Assembly: GCF_023100685.1 (NCBI RefSeq)
Contig: NZ_CP090064.1
Span: 1,488,001 to 1,552,000, forward strand
DNA length: 64,000 nt
From: Proteus vulgaris
Lineage (GTDB): Bacteria; Pseudomonadota; Gammaproteobacteria; Enterobacterales; Enterobacteriaceae
Reading direction: 5' to 3'
The notes beneath the pieces are model-generated. The model ran no database searches. It worked only from the letters and a program-made list of their open reading frames with translations, and was not told the origin of the DNA. Within the stretch, counting starts at the first letter, position 1, and each line of letters begins with the position of its first letter. Of the stretch, positions 8,534 to 17,924 are shown piece after piece. Both the position numbers and the translations under genes were made by a program.

Positions 8534-8534
8534 A

Positions 8535-8888
8535 ATGAAAACATTATTTCTACTACCCGACACATGGGATCTGACCCTTGATGTATCGGGAAACCTCGCT
8601 ATTGCCTCTGAACAGTATGAGACGGCTCAATCAGTTGCTAATAAGTGCCGAGTGTTTATGAAAGACCTCTATTACTCACAAAATGAGGGGATTCCTTATT
8701 TGGAGGATATCTTAGGTAAGAATCGCTACTCGCTTTCTCTATACCGGCAGAATTTAGAAGAGGCTGCGCTTTCCGTTCCTAATGTCGTTACGGCTACCGC
8801 TGAATTATCAACGGCAAATGACAGAGTGGTTAGAGGCAGGATTTTATTCACTGACAATAAAGGAAACAAAGGGAGTATTTCATTATGA
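8535..8888 (+). CDS. gp25/gpW-like baseplate wedge protein
   Basis: A 117-residue protein with the compact alpha/beta pattern of the GPW/gp25 family: strand pair DTWDLTLDVSGNLAIA, helix ETAQSVANKCRVFMKDLYY, then NEGIPYLEDILGKNRYSL and C-terminal strands. It lies between the spike and the J-like gene, the standard position, and shares ATGA with the J gene (8885-8888). Confidence 0.75.
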   Translation: MKTLFLLPDTWDLTLDVSGNLAIASEQYETAQSVANKCRVFMKDLYYSQNEGIPYLEDILGKNRYSLSLYRQNLEEAALSVPNVVTATAELSTANDRVVRGRILFTDNKGNKGSISL

Positions 8889-10075
8889 TCCCACCAGTAC
8901 AAATACTTCCTCAAGGTATCGTCGCACCAACTACTCAGGAAGTAATAGATGGTTTATGGCAGTTAATGAAGGGGTGTTTTGGTGAGAACATCAATACATC
9001 GATGGATACACCACAGGGCCAGTTAGTCACCACGTTATCAGCCGTTATTACTGATGAACGAAACTTTATGATTAACCTATTAAACAGCTTTGACCCACGC
9101 TATGCATCAGGTCAAATGCAGGACGCGCTAGGTTACATCTACTTTATGCAACGAAAACAAGCGACACCTTCTGTAGCTGAATTAACTTTTAACGGATTGA
9201 GTGGTGTTGTGATACCTGCAAACTACCAAGTTAGTGATGATAGAGGGTTATTCTGGTCAACATCTGAAGAGTCAGTAATTAATGAATCTGGCGTTGCAGT
9301 AGTTAAGGCTAACTGTTTAACCTCAGGCGCTATCGATGCACCAGTAGGTGTTATTAATCAACTAACTAAAAGCATCAGTGGACTGGATTCGGTATCAAAC
9401 AGAACTGCAGGAATACCGGGTAGAAATGCTGAAAGTAGACAAGAGTTCGAATATCGCAGATCTGAATCTGTCGCAAAGAACGCCAAGAATACCAATTCAG
9501 CAACTTATGGTGCAGTAGCTAATCTAAAAGGCGTTATTGATTGCTATGTTGTTGATAACCCATCAGATGCAACTATTCAGGTGGGTAAAACAAAATACTC
9601 TTTAATCAGAAACTCAATCGCTGTTTCAGTTGTTGGTGGAGATAACGAAGAAATTGCACAGCAAATATTAACGAAAGCTGGTACTGGGTGCTCGTTCGTA
9701 GGTAACACAACAGTTACTTATGAAGATAAAGAAAACTTTCCTTACATGCCACCTAAGTACACAGTTAAATTTATTCGACCAACGGATATCGCTGTTACAT
9801 TCACAATTACCGTTGAAGATAAAACCCAATTAACTCACCAAGCAAAACAAGCCATCATCAAAGCTATTACTGAAGAGTTCACGACTGGTAGAGGGAAAGG
9901 ACAGATAGGCAAGCGATTAATTGCGAGTGATTATGTATGTGGCGTGGCGCAAGCAACAACCTCACGATTAATCAATATTCAGGTTAGTAGAAAAGGCTCT
10001 GCTTTGGCGAGTTACATTGATTTTGGGATAGATGAGTTTCCAGTGTTATCGGTAGATGACATAAGGATAGAGTAA
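8885..10075 (+). CDS. Baseplate J/gp47-like protein
   Basis: The 396-residue protein has the hallmarks of the baseplate J family: N-terminal helix, TPQGQLVTTLSAVITDERN, SFDPRYASGQMQDALGYIYF, an VIPANYQVSD loop and a middle GRNAESRQEFEYRRSESV segment. It forms the wedge ring of contractile baseplates. It is coupled by ATGA to gp25-like upstream and by TAATG to the next gene. The length is normal. Confidence 0.85.
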   Translation: MIPPVQILPQGIVAPTTQEVIDGLWQLMKGCFGENINTSMDTPQGQLVTTLSAVITDERNFMINLLNSFDPRYASGQMQDALGYIYFMQRKQATPSVAELTFNGLSGVVIPANYQVSDDRGLFWSTSEESVINESGVAVVKANCLTSGAIDAPVGVINQLTKSISGLDSVSNRTAGIPGRNAESRQEFEYRRSESVAKNAKNTNSATYGAVANLKGVIDCYVVDNPSDATIQVGKTKYSLIRNSIAVSVVGGDNEEIAQQILTKAGTGCSFVGNTTVTYEDKENFPYMPPKYTVKFIRPTDIAVTFTITVEDKTQLTHQAKQAIIKAITEEFTTGRGKGQIGKRLIASDYVCGVAQATTSRLINIQVSRKGSALASYIDFGIDEFPVLSVDDIRIE

Positions 10076-10707
10076 TGATTGATATTAGAGAAACATTACT
10101 CAGCCAATATGCCAACTCTCCTAATATCCTCGCAATACTAAAATCAGCCAATCAAGCCATCGACCCACGTAGCCATGTAGAAGAATTCTACAATATGGCG
10201 GTCAACTTACATTCTGCTGTTGGGTTTGGTCTGGATATATGGGGGAGAATAGTTGGCATTGGTAGAGGGCTTTCAATTCCAGATCCTGACGATAATTACT
10301 TCGGGTTTGAGGGAACGGAAAAATTTAGCCCTTTTGGGCAAGCGCCTTTTTTTGGAGGTAATCCTGGTGATGTGACTTATGAAATGTCTGATGACACTTA
10401 TCGTGAAGTTATCATCATAAAAGCCTATTCAAACATCCTTTATGCAACAGCACCAAATATTAACGCTTTTCTTAAAGCCTCGTTTCCGAGAGGAAAAGCA
10501 TATTACCTGATCACTGGTCACATGCAGGCAAGATATGTATTTGAGTACCGGCTATCAGAATTAGAAAAGAACTTAATATTTCATCACAACATTTTGCCAC
10601 GCCCATCAGGTGTTGATGTTGGTGTAAATGAACTCCCTACAAATGAATATTTTGGATTCTACGGCAGTGGATTCCAACCATTCAATCAAGCGCCTTTCAC
10701 TAAATAG
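10075..10707 (+). CDS. DUF2612-type baseplate/tail protein (gpI position)
   Basis: The pattern SLL-QY-NSPNI then HSAVGFGLDIWGRIVGIGRG and repeated FGFEGT/FGFYGSG-QPFNQAPF motifs identify the DUF2612 family, which takes the place of tail protein I between J and the fibre. Two copies of a short FGQAPFF/FNQAPFT motif (residues about 80 and 205) are conspicuous. It is coupled to the J-like gene (overlapping TAATG) and is followed 7 bp later by the fibre gene. Confidence 0.8.
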   Translation: MIDIRETLLSQYANSPNILAILKSANQAIDPRSHVEEFYNMAVNLHSAVGFGLDIWGRIVGIGRGLSIPDPDDNYFGFEGTEKFSPFGQAPFFGGNPGDVTYEMSDDTYREVIIIKAYSNILYATAPNINAFLKASFPRGKAYYLITGHMQARYVFEYRLSELEKNLIFHHNILPRPSGVDVGVNELPTNEYFGFYGSGFQPFNQAPFTK

Positions 10708-10714
10708 GTAAGAA

Positions 10715-12205
10715 ATGAAAAATCCAAAATTAATATCTAAGCCTTTCGCACAGAACGGGCAGAAAAATGTCATCCCTGAAAAATACGAAACAAGCATGGA
10801 AAGCAACCAAGCGACATGGGATCAGGGGTTTGGTCAGATAACCATGCTACCAGTTAGTGCAGGTGGCTTGCCACCTAAAGGGCAAGACTTTAACGGCATC
10901 CTGAATCAGATGTGTGAAACCATCGTTCATATCTCAAAGGGTGGTGTATTTAAATTCTCTGCTGATTATGCAACAGCTATTAATGGCTACCCAAAAGGGG
11001 CAATTCTTCAATCAGAAGATGAGAAAAAATACTACCAAAGCATAATTGATAATAATAAGGTCAACTTCAACACAGCAAACCAAGAACAAATAAAAACATC
11101 TTGGAAACTGGTAATGACTGATGATTTACTTGATCAACTATCAAAAAAACTAGAATCATCTGCAATCGTACAATCCACAGGCACATCAAAAACAAGCGTA
11201 ATGAGCCAGAAGGCGTCTACTGATGCGTTCCAACCGAAAGGCACATACCCAACAACATCAGAGATGAATGTTGAGCTTAATAAAAAGGTTGATAAAGCCA
11301 GCATTTCTCAGCAATTAGCAAATGATGTTAATAAAGTGCCCAGCTTGGATTTGGTGACTAAAGAGTTGGGTGGCAAACAGCCGAAAGGGGATTATGCCAA
11401 TAAGTCGTCAACATCTCGTCAGTCTTTTAGCGGTTCCTTGTTTGGAACAACACTTGCTGGATCTGAATCAAACAATAAATTAAATAGCCTGTATTTTGTT
11501 ACTTATGATAGCGGTGCAAAGTACATTCGAATGGAGAGTGACGGTAAAACAATAGACCTCACCTTGCCAGACGAATCAGGGGTAATTTCACTTAATAGCT
11601 ATTCATATAGCAAAAATGAATCAAATGAAAGATTCCAACCGAAAGGCACATACCCAACAACATCAGAGATGAATGTTGAGCTTAATAAAAAGGTTGATAA
11701 AGCCAGCATTTCTCAGCAATTAGCAAATGATGTTAATAAAGTGCCCAGCTTGGATTTGGTGACTAAAGAGTTGGGTGGCAAACAGCCGAAAGGGGATTAT
11801 CAACCAGCAGGTAGTTACGCGTTAAAATCAGATTTAAACAATTACCAACTAAAAGGAAATTATGCACAAGCAGGGAGTTCATATACCAAGTCCGAGAGTG
11901 ATGCGCGTTATGAAAAAAGTGGAATATATAAACAATGGCGAAAAGTAGGGGATTTTAACGGTGCGTCAGCGGTCATTGAGATAACTTTAAGCGAGAGCAT
12001 TTTAGGTAAGTATGTTTATGTGCAGAGGGATGGTAGTGGAGACACATATACAGGATTTCTCGTCCCACCAATACCCAACTTAAAAATTGCAGTGGCTGTG
12101 CATGCCGCGGCTTTTTGGGAGTTTATAGTATCTACTGATGGCAAGAAACTAAAACTCAATGACAGCACTTACGGTAGTGCTAAAGGGGTTTATGTTTTAG
12201 ATTAA
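10715..12205 (+). CDS. Tail fibre protein with internal duplicated module
   Basis: The 496-residue protein begins with a capsid-proximal domain ([31 protein letters not shown]) typical of phage tail fibres that attach to a DUF2612-type baseplate. The middle has trimeric-fibre repeats such as [14 protein letters not shown] and QPKGDY, with a 56-residue unit present twice (residues about 172-227 and 307-362). The C-terminal 110 residues form the presumptive receptor-binding tip. No fibre chaperone gene follows; instead holE is on the other strand. Confidence 0.85.
   Translation: MKNPKLISKPFAQNGQKNVIPEKYETSMESNQATWDQGFGQITMLPVSAGGLPPKGQDFNGILNQMCETIVHISKGGVFKFSADYATAINGYPKGAILQSEDEKKYYQSIIDNNKVNFNTANQEQIKTSWKLVMTDDLLDQLSKKLESSAIVQSTGTSKTSVMSQKASTDAFQPKGTYPTTSEMNVELNKKVDKASISQQLANDVNKVPSLDLVTKELGGKQPKGDYANKSSTSRQSFSGSLFGTTLAGSESNNKLNSLYFVTYDSGAKYIRMESDGKTIDLTLPDESGVISLNSYSYSKNESNERFQPKGTYPTTSEMNVELNKKVDKASISQQLANDVNKVPSLDLVTKELGGKQPKGDYQPAGSYALKSDLNNYQLKGNYAQAGSSYTKSESDARYEKSGIYKQWRKVGDFNGASAVIEITLSESILGKYVYVQRDGSGDTYTGFLVPPIPNLKIAVAVHAAAFWEFIVSTDGKKLKLNDSTYGSAKGVYVLD
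11228..11395 (+). repeat. 168-bp direct repeat, copy 1, in tail fibre gene
   Basis: The stretch from TTCCAACCGAAAGG to GGGGATTAT is identical, as far as I can compare by eye, to 11633-11800. Copy spacing is 405 bp (135 codons), so recombination between copies deletes or duplicates in frame. Confidence 0.9.
11633..11800 (+). repeat. 168-bp direct repeat, copy 2, in tail fibre gene
   Basis: This is the second copy of the 168-bp unit at 11228-11395. Between the copies lies a unique 79-residue section ([14 protein letters not shown]), a removable cassette. Confidence 0.9.
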
Positions 12206-12432
12206 TTTTCTTTCAAATACTGCACCGATTTTCCATCCGGTAACTTCTTACTTCTCTCACGATAAAACGCTAGTCGTTCATTAAAGCACTCGCGCAAATG
12301 TGCTGGTTGTTGTCGTTCAACTTCTGAGGCAACAATTGGCATATTGAGGCGTTCTTTATATGCGACACCTGAAGCAGCTAAATCGACATTAATTTTGTCT
12401 TTTTCTTCTTGAGTTAGGTTTGCGAGGTTCAT
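12202..12432 (-). CDS. holE: Phage-borne DNA polymerase III theta subunit (HolE/Hot family)
   Basis: The 76-residue protein aligns along most of its length with E. coli theta: [20 protein letters not shown] against [20 protein letters not shown], then [17 protein letters not shown] against VEREQPEHLRSWFRERL. Theta binds and stabilises the epsilon proofreading subunit of Pol III; phage P1 carries a homologue (hot). Here the gene is convergent with the tail fibre (4-bp overlap of ends) and sits between fibre and integrase, a typical place for genes expressed from the prophage. The chromosomal holE is not in this window. Confidence 0.85.
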   Translation of the reverse strand: MNLANLTQEEKDKINVDLAASGVAYKERLNMPIVASEVERQQPAHLRECFNERLAFYRERSKKLPDGKSVQYLKEN

Positions 12433-12751
12433 AACAGATCCGGTTAGTTTTTGGAGAGTATAGCAGGGTGTGGAATTAAAAAATCAGAGGTGGTATAAAA
12501 GTATCACCTTTCTTTTTTTTATCCTCATGTCCTTATCAAAAAATAACCTCTAAAAATCCGAAAGGGGTATTTATGGGGGTATGAAAATTTATCTTTATAT
12601 TTATTTGTATTTAAATCAACGTGTTAATCTCTTTGTTTTATTCTCTCCTCCGCATTCCAACAAAATCATTGTCTCCTGAAGTCTCTTGAAAGCTCTACCA
12701 TTTGTTGTATAGTTTTTTGTATAGAATTACCCTATACAAAACTGGTGATTT
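12433..12751. promoter_or_regulatory. Integrase promoter region with palindrome
   Basis: The 319-bp gap holds an inverted repeat at 12715-12741 (arms TTTTGTATAG and CTATACAAAA, 7-bp loop) just before the integrase start, with another TTGTATAG 10 bp upstream. This looks like an operator or directionality-factor site controlling int. The rest contains no ORF I trust; homopolymer-rich AT sequence near 12510-12620. Confidence 0.45.
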
Positions 12752-13633
12752 ATGAAGCTAACGGACATGGCGATTAAAAAAGCCAAACCACGCGAAAAAG
12801 TCTATTCACTGGGTGATGGCAACGGACTGTCTTTAATTGTTGAACCTAATGGATCAAAAGGGTGGAGATTCAGATATCAGTTCAATGGTAAATCAAAGAT
12901 GATATCGCTTGGCATATACCCTGTTATTACATTAAATGAAGCTAGAGAAAAAAGGGATAGTGCTAGAAAACTAGTTGCAAATGGAACTGATCCAGCTGAG
13001 GCAAGAAAAGAAGAAAAGGATAAGGCTAGTGGCCAATCAGAGAACACATTTAAAAAGATAACTTTAGAGTGGTTTAATGGAAGGAAAGACCGATGGTCTG
13101 AGGGTTATCGTGATGACATGATGGAGGCATTTGAAAATGATGTTTTCCCACATATCGGAGATCGCCCAATAACAGAGATTAAACCTCTCGAATTGCTTGA
13201 AGTGCTTTCGATAATGGAAAAGCGTGGCGTTACAGAGAAATTAAAAAAAGTTCGTCAGCGCTGTGGTGAGGTTTGGAAATACGCCATCATCACTGGACGA
13301 GCTGAATATAACCCTGCACCAGATTTAGCCAGCGCGTTTATTCCACATCAACGAGAGAATTACCCGTACCTATTAGCCGATGAATTGCCAGAGTTTTTAT
13401 CTTCAGTAGATAAATTTCAAGGAAGTCAGATAGTAAGAACTGCTTTAAACATCTTAATGCTTACCGGTTTAAGACCGGGAGAGTTGCGAAAATCAGAATG
13501 GTCATTTATCGACTTTGAAAGCAAGACATGGAAGTTACCAGAACAAATAATTATGAATAGCTGCCTGCGCCTGAGCTTGCACCAGACGGAAAATATCTTG
13601 GTTAATTTTCATAATTTATCTTACGATAATTAG
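12752..13633 (+). pseudogene. Tyrosine integrase, truncated before the catalytic C-terminus
   Basis: Residues 1-100 are the N-terminal arm-binding domain of P4/CP4-57 type integrases (LTDMAIKKAKPREK; KMISLGIYPVITLNEAREKR). The core-binding domain follows, and the catalytic domain begins with the first arginine box LTGLRPGELRKSEW. After about KLPEQI (near 13545) the sequence leaves the family: the HxxR box and the tyrosine are missing and the frame ends after a foreign-looking tail. The family is usually about 400 residues, here 293. Recombinase activity is therefore not expected; a deletion joining two prophages is the likely cause. Confidence 0.85.
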
Positions 13634-13757
13634 ACCTAATGAAATGACTACGAATAGAAGTAGGGCACTGAATATAGTGTCTATGTTCATGCGAAATTCT
13701 CACTATTGAGATAGCGATTGTTATTTGGTTTCTCTGGTGTTGGTGCTGTGGGTAAAA

Positions 13758-14021
13758 CTAGAAGTTCTTGGCGTGGTACTCTTCGAGTAATTTGGCGATA
13801 TCAGATTCCCTAAATGAACCGCCATGTTCATCATTTGACTCTTCTATCTAAAGCTGACCATCTCCAAACTGTGAAATAGTCATCTTGCCGATAGTTACTG
13901 CTTGAATTGGCTTATTGTGGCCTGCCATCGGATTATCGTCACTCCGAATAGTATGTCTGTTTCGGTATTCAAATGGATGTGAACCAATGTGCCATGGTGT
14001 TTTACTACCTTCAAATTCCAT
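13758..14021 (-). pseudogene. Small phage protein gene with one in-frame stop
   Basis: Read leftward from ATG 14021 the frame gives MEFEGSKTPWHIGSHPFEYR, continues to QFGDGQL, hits TAG at 13848-13850 and then goes on in the same frame (IEESNDEHGGSFRESDIAK) to TAG at 13758. TGG (Trp) changed to TAG is the simplest explanation. The SKTPW/PWHIG start is common in small hypothetical proteins of lambdoid early regions. Its start overlaps the stop of the next upstream remnant. Confidence 0.6.
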
Positions 14022-14022
14022 A

Positions 14023-14225
14023 TCACCCCCTAGCCTTTAACATTGCATCTGCAACACGATACGCATCCCGCGATATCCATTCAGCTGATTTGTCATTGAC
14101 GTTATCAAGCTGAGCCGGATTAGCTAAATTCCTTGCATAGTAGCCATTGTGAACTTGTCGCGTAATGATGCTGAGGTAATAGATCTATCACTCTTGTAAT
14201 GTGCATCGTAGTTTTTATCTGTCAT
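14023..14225 (-). pseudogene. Frameshifted small phage protein gene
   Basis: From ATG 14225 the frame reads MTDKNYDAHYKSDRSIT. The family-like continuation (GYYARNLANPAQL then SAEWISRDAYRVADAML) lies in another frame, ending at TGA 14023-14025. A small indel near 14170 separates the halves. The pattern matches small lambdoid hypothetical proteins ending in a (E)W...ADAL helix. It is in tandem with the 13758-14021 remnant. Confidence 0.5.
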
Positions 14226-14293
14226 ACTCCCTCCGTTATTAACAAAAATACTGATATAATCCATTTAGTTAAAAATTAAATGGATTTATGATT

Positions 14294-14704
14294 ATGAAAT
14301 TACTTATCGTTGCTGCACTCTTATTCTCTACACCTGTTATGGCCGCAAATCAGTACAATCCTGATAATGTTTGTTTGAAATTTGAATCTAGTAATGCGTC
14401 AAAAGAAGTTAGATGCAAATCTATTAGCACGGCTTCAATAGTCGATAATGATGATCATGGGCAAGTCTTGTCTGTATCAGTGTATAGGCGACAGGCCATT
14501 CATGATTACAATCAAGAATACAATCATAGTGAATCAAAAATTTATATTATGAATGAAGAGTTTAAGCTTCAATTCGAAACAGATAAAAATGTAATAATGG
14601 ATTTAATGCTAATACTTGATAATCAGCGTAAAAGTAAAGCGGCAGAGGAGTTGATTTCATGTCATGATTATTTACGTTCAAACAAACTATTATCTCGCAG
14701 TTAG
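14294..14704 (+). CDS. Small secreted protein, 136 aa
   Basis: I take the second ATG (14294), giving a clear signal peptide (MKLLIVAALLFSTPVMA, cut near residue 17). The mature part is polar with three cysteines (VCLKFESS, EVRCKS, ELISCHDYL), compatible with one disulfide in the periplasm. It is oriented opposite to the flanking phage remnants and may be a cargo gene. No family recognised. Confidence 0.5.
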   Translation: MKLLIVAALLFSTPVMAANQYNPDNVCLKFESSNASKEVRCKSISTASIVDNDDHGQVLSVSVYRRQAIHDYNQEYNHSESKIYIMNEEFKLQFETDKNVIMDLMLILDNQRKSKAAEELISCHDYLRSNKLLSRS

Positions 14705-14765
14705 TATTTTGTATCTCCTATCTATTAATCAACTCACCACAGCCCACAGAATGGTTTGTAATTAG

Positions 14766-14927
14766 TTAACTCATAGCTGCCCATTCACGAGCTTGTCGGC
14801 GCATCATTAATGCAAGCTGTACCCAACTTTTACGAACTATTGGATTTTTTAGATCTGACTTAGCGTAACCCATATATTTACGCTGAGATTCTTTGCATTC
14901 TTGTGCAAATCGATTGGTTGTTATCAT
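14766..14927 (-). CDS. Small phage protein, 53 aa
   Basis: An intact 53-codon frame, MITTNRFAQECKESQRKYMG to REWAAMS, has a good ribosome site (GAGGTAG) before ATG 14927. It is basic and helical, typical of small lambdoid early-region proteins. It starts 3 bases from the stop of the upstream remnant at 14930, so the two were an operon. Too short for most gene callers, but coding character is good. Confidence 0.5.
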   Translation of the reverse strand: MITTNRFAQECKESQRKYMGYAKSDLKNPIVRKSWVQLALMMRRQAREWAAMS

Positions 14928-14929
14928 AT

Positions 14930-15223
14930 CTACCTCGCCGTAGCCCCGAACTCACGGCTCGGCTGTTTTGTTTTAACTCCTGAAAATACAGCTACATTAG
15001 GTAAGCAACAGTTATCTCCACTTGGATAATGCTTTGTTGGCTTGAGAGATAGAACTGGGCGTTCTGGTTTATCAACGCCAAATATCGAATCCCATATTTC
15101 TTCCACTTAGCGATTTTTCTATTTAGCTTTTAACTCATTACGTTGCTTGTAGTATTCTCCGTTGCGCTTATATCTACGTATATTTAAATTATCTTTAGCT
15201 GGTAAGAAAGTAATAGTTGCCAT
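14930..15223 (-). pseudogene. Phage early protein gene with two in-frame stops
   Basis: An AGGAGG site precedes ATG 15223. One single frame reads MATITFLPAKDNLNIRRYKR to KAK, then TAG (15119-15121), KNR, TAA (15107-15109), and on through VEEIWDSIFGVDKPERP to TAG at 14930. Both stops are explained by glutamine codons (CAG, CAA) with a C-to-T change. The frame is otherwise intact over 98 codons. Confidence 0.55.
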
Positions 15224-15317
15224 ATTTGCCTCCTAAGTGATCTTTGGTGATTGGCGGTAGGTGCTGATCTCCTACTTACAAGCCATGCCGAGGTAAACAG
15301 CTTTCTCGCCTCCCTAA

Positions 15318-15671
15318 ATATCAGTTATTACGACCCAGTATACGATTGATGCGCCAAGTGGTTCTATGGATGGTTCCAGTCGTCCAACAGTTGCATTATC
15401 AACGCTGATCAACAAACACAACTTACCTATTTCAGCACAGCAAGCCTATAAATGATTAGCCGAACTAGGCATTGTTGAGCGTTTATCACGTCCAAGTACG
15501 AAAACAGCCAACAAAATGAAAGAGTTTTGGTCTGTTACTGCTAGAGGACGTCAATTTGGGAAGAATATGACCAGCCCTAATAATCCTCGCGAAACCCAAC
15601 CGCATTTCTTTGAGAGTAAAACGGATGAATTGATCCGCATGGTGATGCTGAATAAACAGGTGAGTGCATGA
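15318..15671 (+). pseudogene. Remnant of a phage antirepressor/DNA-binding protein
   Basis: The open frame lacks its 5' end (stop at 15315) and carries TGA at 15453-15455. It encodes SRPTVALSTLINKHNLPISA, then LAELGIVERLSRPSTK and FWSVTARGRQFGKNMTSPNN, the pattern of the KilA-C-like C-terminal domain of phage antirepressors (helix, wHTH-like, then a W-T-GRQFGKN strand). It ends in ATGA overlapping the next remnant. Confidence 0.5.
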
Positions 15672-16063
15672 AATTATTAACGCCTTATATTCAGCCAGAA
15701 CTTGGTGTTGTGTTGCTTAAACCTGGTGCTGAATTACTTGAGTAATTTAAAAATCACCATCGTGTGATTATTAGTGATGTGCCTAAAAGTTTAGACGTGT
15801 TGCCCTCAGGCGCATTAACGGGTGATGAACAGCCAATTTTAAACAATAAGCACATCATTCAATTTCTTAATAGCAAAAAAGTAATCCACACCATAGATCA
15901 AGTATCACCGATGGATACGTGGGTTATCTGTAATATCAAATGCTACCAGATTGATAAAGATGAAGATAATTATCATCACCATGAGTTAGTAACGACATTT
16001 AATGAGGCTGGCGTGATCCGCATTTGTTGGCATCACGATAATCATATTCGTCATTCATCATGA
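15668..16063 (+). pseudogene. Phage hypothetical gene with an in-frame stop
   Basis: From ATG 15668 (ATGA overlap with the preceding gene) the frame reads MKLLTPYIQPELGVVLLKPG to LLE, stops at TAA 15743-15745, and continues unbroken to TGA at 16063 (SLDVLPSGALTGDEQPILNN; WHHDNHIRHSS). A further open frame (DPKQWEVTHGNQIELLFHFL, ends 16169) follows without a start and is probably another remnant. No family recognised. Confidence 0.5.
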
Positions 16064-16196
16064 CGAGTTACATCGAGACCCGAAGCAATGGGAAGTCACT
16101 CACGGCAATCAAATCGAATTGTTATTTCATTTTTTAAACCGTTCATTAGGTATCGGTGCATTTATTTAACGTGTGTACGGCACGAGGAGTATTAGC

Positions 16197-16982
16197 ATGA
16201 AATTAGAGTCAGCATTAAAACAGTTTTATCCAAAGTCACCGATGCTCACCGATACACCAAACTGTACAGATCCCAATAGAATGAAATGAATGGATACTGC
16301 AGGTGCGCTTGGTATGACAGAACAGTGCGCTAAGTTTGGCATGTCTGCTTTTTTTGCTAAGAATGACGTGAATGAAAAAGATAAGTTCAGCATAGTAGAG
16401 CAGTTAACACAATATGCACTTAAAGTGACACCAAGGCTGGTGGCGAAATCGGCGGGTAATAAGTTGGGCTACTGTTTAGTGATCCTCGCTAAAATGGTGT
16501 TTGAAGATTATGTCCGTTCAGCAGGTTCGGTTTGTGAATGTTCTGCGTGTGCAGGCAAATGACTAATTTACAGTCGCAAAGATGTCGTTAAGTACCAAGG
16601 GAAAACAAGTATTGATGGAACTGTCATCATTGAGCCTTGGACTGAAAAATAAAATGTCGGTGAGTTGTGCGAAACGTGCAATGGAAAAGGAAAACTAACC
16701 TATCGTTGTCGCTGTAAAGGACGCGGAAAGGTTTTAGATGAAGAGTAAACGGAATTATAAGGCGGTGTACCTGTATTTAAAGATTGCCCTCGCTGTGCGG
16801 GCAGAGGATATAAGTGAATGCCTTCTTCAGCCGCATATCAAGCAATTAGTAAACTATTACCAGAGCTTAATGAAAGGACGTGGCGTAGAAATTGGAAGCC
16901 ATTCTATGAGAAGTTAATTAGCAAATGCTTTATCGAAGAAAGTTTAGCTGAACAGTCATTTGGTAGTGTTACGAGAGATTAA
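16197..16982 (+). pseudogene. Lambdoid antitermination protein Q, inactivated by six in-frame stops
   Basis: A single reading frame of 262 codons reproduces the whole Q family layout: MKLESALKQFYPKSP, then a helical domain (LGMTEQCAKFGMSAFFAK), zinc-finger pairs CECSACAGK and CETCNGKGKLTYRCRCKGRG, CPRCAGRGY, and a C-terminal ERTWRRNWKPFYEKL. It is broken by TGA 16287, TGA 16560, TAA 16650, TAA 16746, TAA 16758 and TGA 16815, yet without any frameshift. Q normally lets RNA polymerase read into the lysis and late genes, which fits the lysis cassette 1.8 kb downstream. Confidence 0.85.
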
Positions 16983-17039
16983 TATAATTCGATAATGGAG
17001 CAATAACCTGCTCCATTTTGATTTTGATTGAGATAAATA

Positions 17040-17516
17040 TTAGTCAATAGTTTGGATATCTCCATTGTTATTAACGAAAATTTTTGAACCTGGTATTTTC
17101 ATTGATATGAGTGCAATCTTGGATAGTGTAACTTTATTTGGGTACACTTTATTGATGGTTTTATGTGTTTCTTTGAGTAAATTAATTTGCTGTTGACCCG
17201 ACATATTACCAAATCCTTGTGCTTTTAAATACCCAGTAACATTAATATATTTATTGGATGGGAATAAATTCGGGCTATTACTAAAATTTTCCTTCTTATT
17301 TTGTAATCTATCTTTTTCTAATTGGTCTAACAGTGCTAGATTCTGTTCATAAATTCTACGGGCTAAAGGATCAGTTATCTCATTTTTTGTATTTTGATTT
17401 TTGTTGTTTAGCTCTCTTTCAATTAATCCAATATTTCCATCATCATTAACTAGTGGTATTGCTAGGCAATTTAATGATGTAACTATAGTAAAAATAAAAG
17501 TAGTTAATTTCAGCAT
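17040..17516 (-). CDS. Secreted hypothetical protein, 158 aa
   Basis: A signal peptide (MLKLTTFIFTIVTSLNCLA, cut near residue 19) is followed by a charged helical section (DPLARRIYEQNLALLDQLEK, coiled-coil-like) and a C-terminal globular part. It faces the decayed Q gene convergently. Codon use is AT-rich like its surroundings. The GYLKAQGFGNMSG segment looks like a small repeat-domain signature, but I cannot name the family. It is possibly a lysogenic-conversion gene. Confidence 0.5.
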   Translation of the reverse strand: MLKLTTFIFTIVTSLNCLAIPLVNDDGNIGLIERELNNKNQNTKNEITDPLARRIYEQNLALLDQLEKDRLQNKKENFSNSPNLFPSNKYINVTGYLKAQGFGNMSGQQQINLLKETHKTINKVYPNKVTLSKIALISMKIPGSKIFVNNNGDIQTID

Positions 17517-17841
17517 AAAATATAACCTTAGTTTATTACTTAAAAGTATACGATGCGTTATGGCCTAATTTAGATACCTGCTTTTGTTAATTATTATAAC
17601 TATTGCGTTACTGATGCATTGGGTATCCAGTACTTATCTTGTGATATTTTCATCGCTTTAGAAAAAAAACTTAGCAGCCTTAGAATCACCTATAATCAAT
17701 AGTAATTTGTATTAAGTATATAAAGCGTTATTGGTATTGTATTTATTTATATTTAAATTGTAATTTGCAATTTGTCCGTAACTGCCTTATCTATTTTAAA
17801 TAGTGGGCGATTTATTACTTACCACACTGAATTTTATCAAG

Positions 17842-17872
17842 ACCTCGCTTCGGCGGGGTTTTTTGTTATCTG
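17842..17872 (+). terminator. Strong GC-rich rho-independent terminator
   Basis: Stem ACCTCGC/GCGGGGT with a TTCG tetraloop is followed by six T residues. It lies in the 408-bp gap 17517-17924, in which I see no gene. It may be the Q-dependent late terminator of the decayed phage, since such sites lie between Q and the lysis genes. Confidence 0.8.
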
Positions 17873-17924
17873 CAACCTGTAAATAATCATTACAGGTCAC
17901 ATATTAGTTATTAAGGCGTCTTGT

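Noticed and set aside
14930..16982. Stop-codon reassignment or suppression in the decayed phage region
   Set aside because: TAA, TAG and TGA all occur inside frames, and the intact neighbours use all of them as normal stops; a recoded genome is therefore unlikely.
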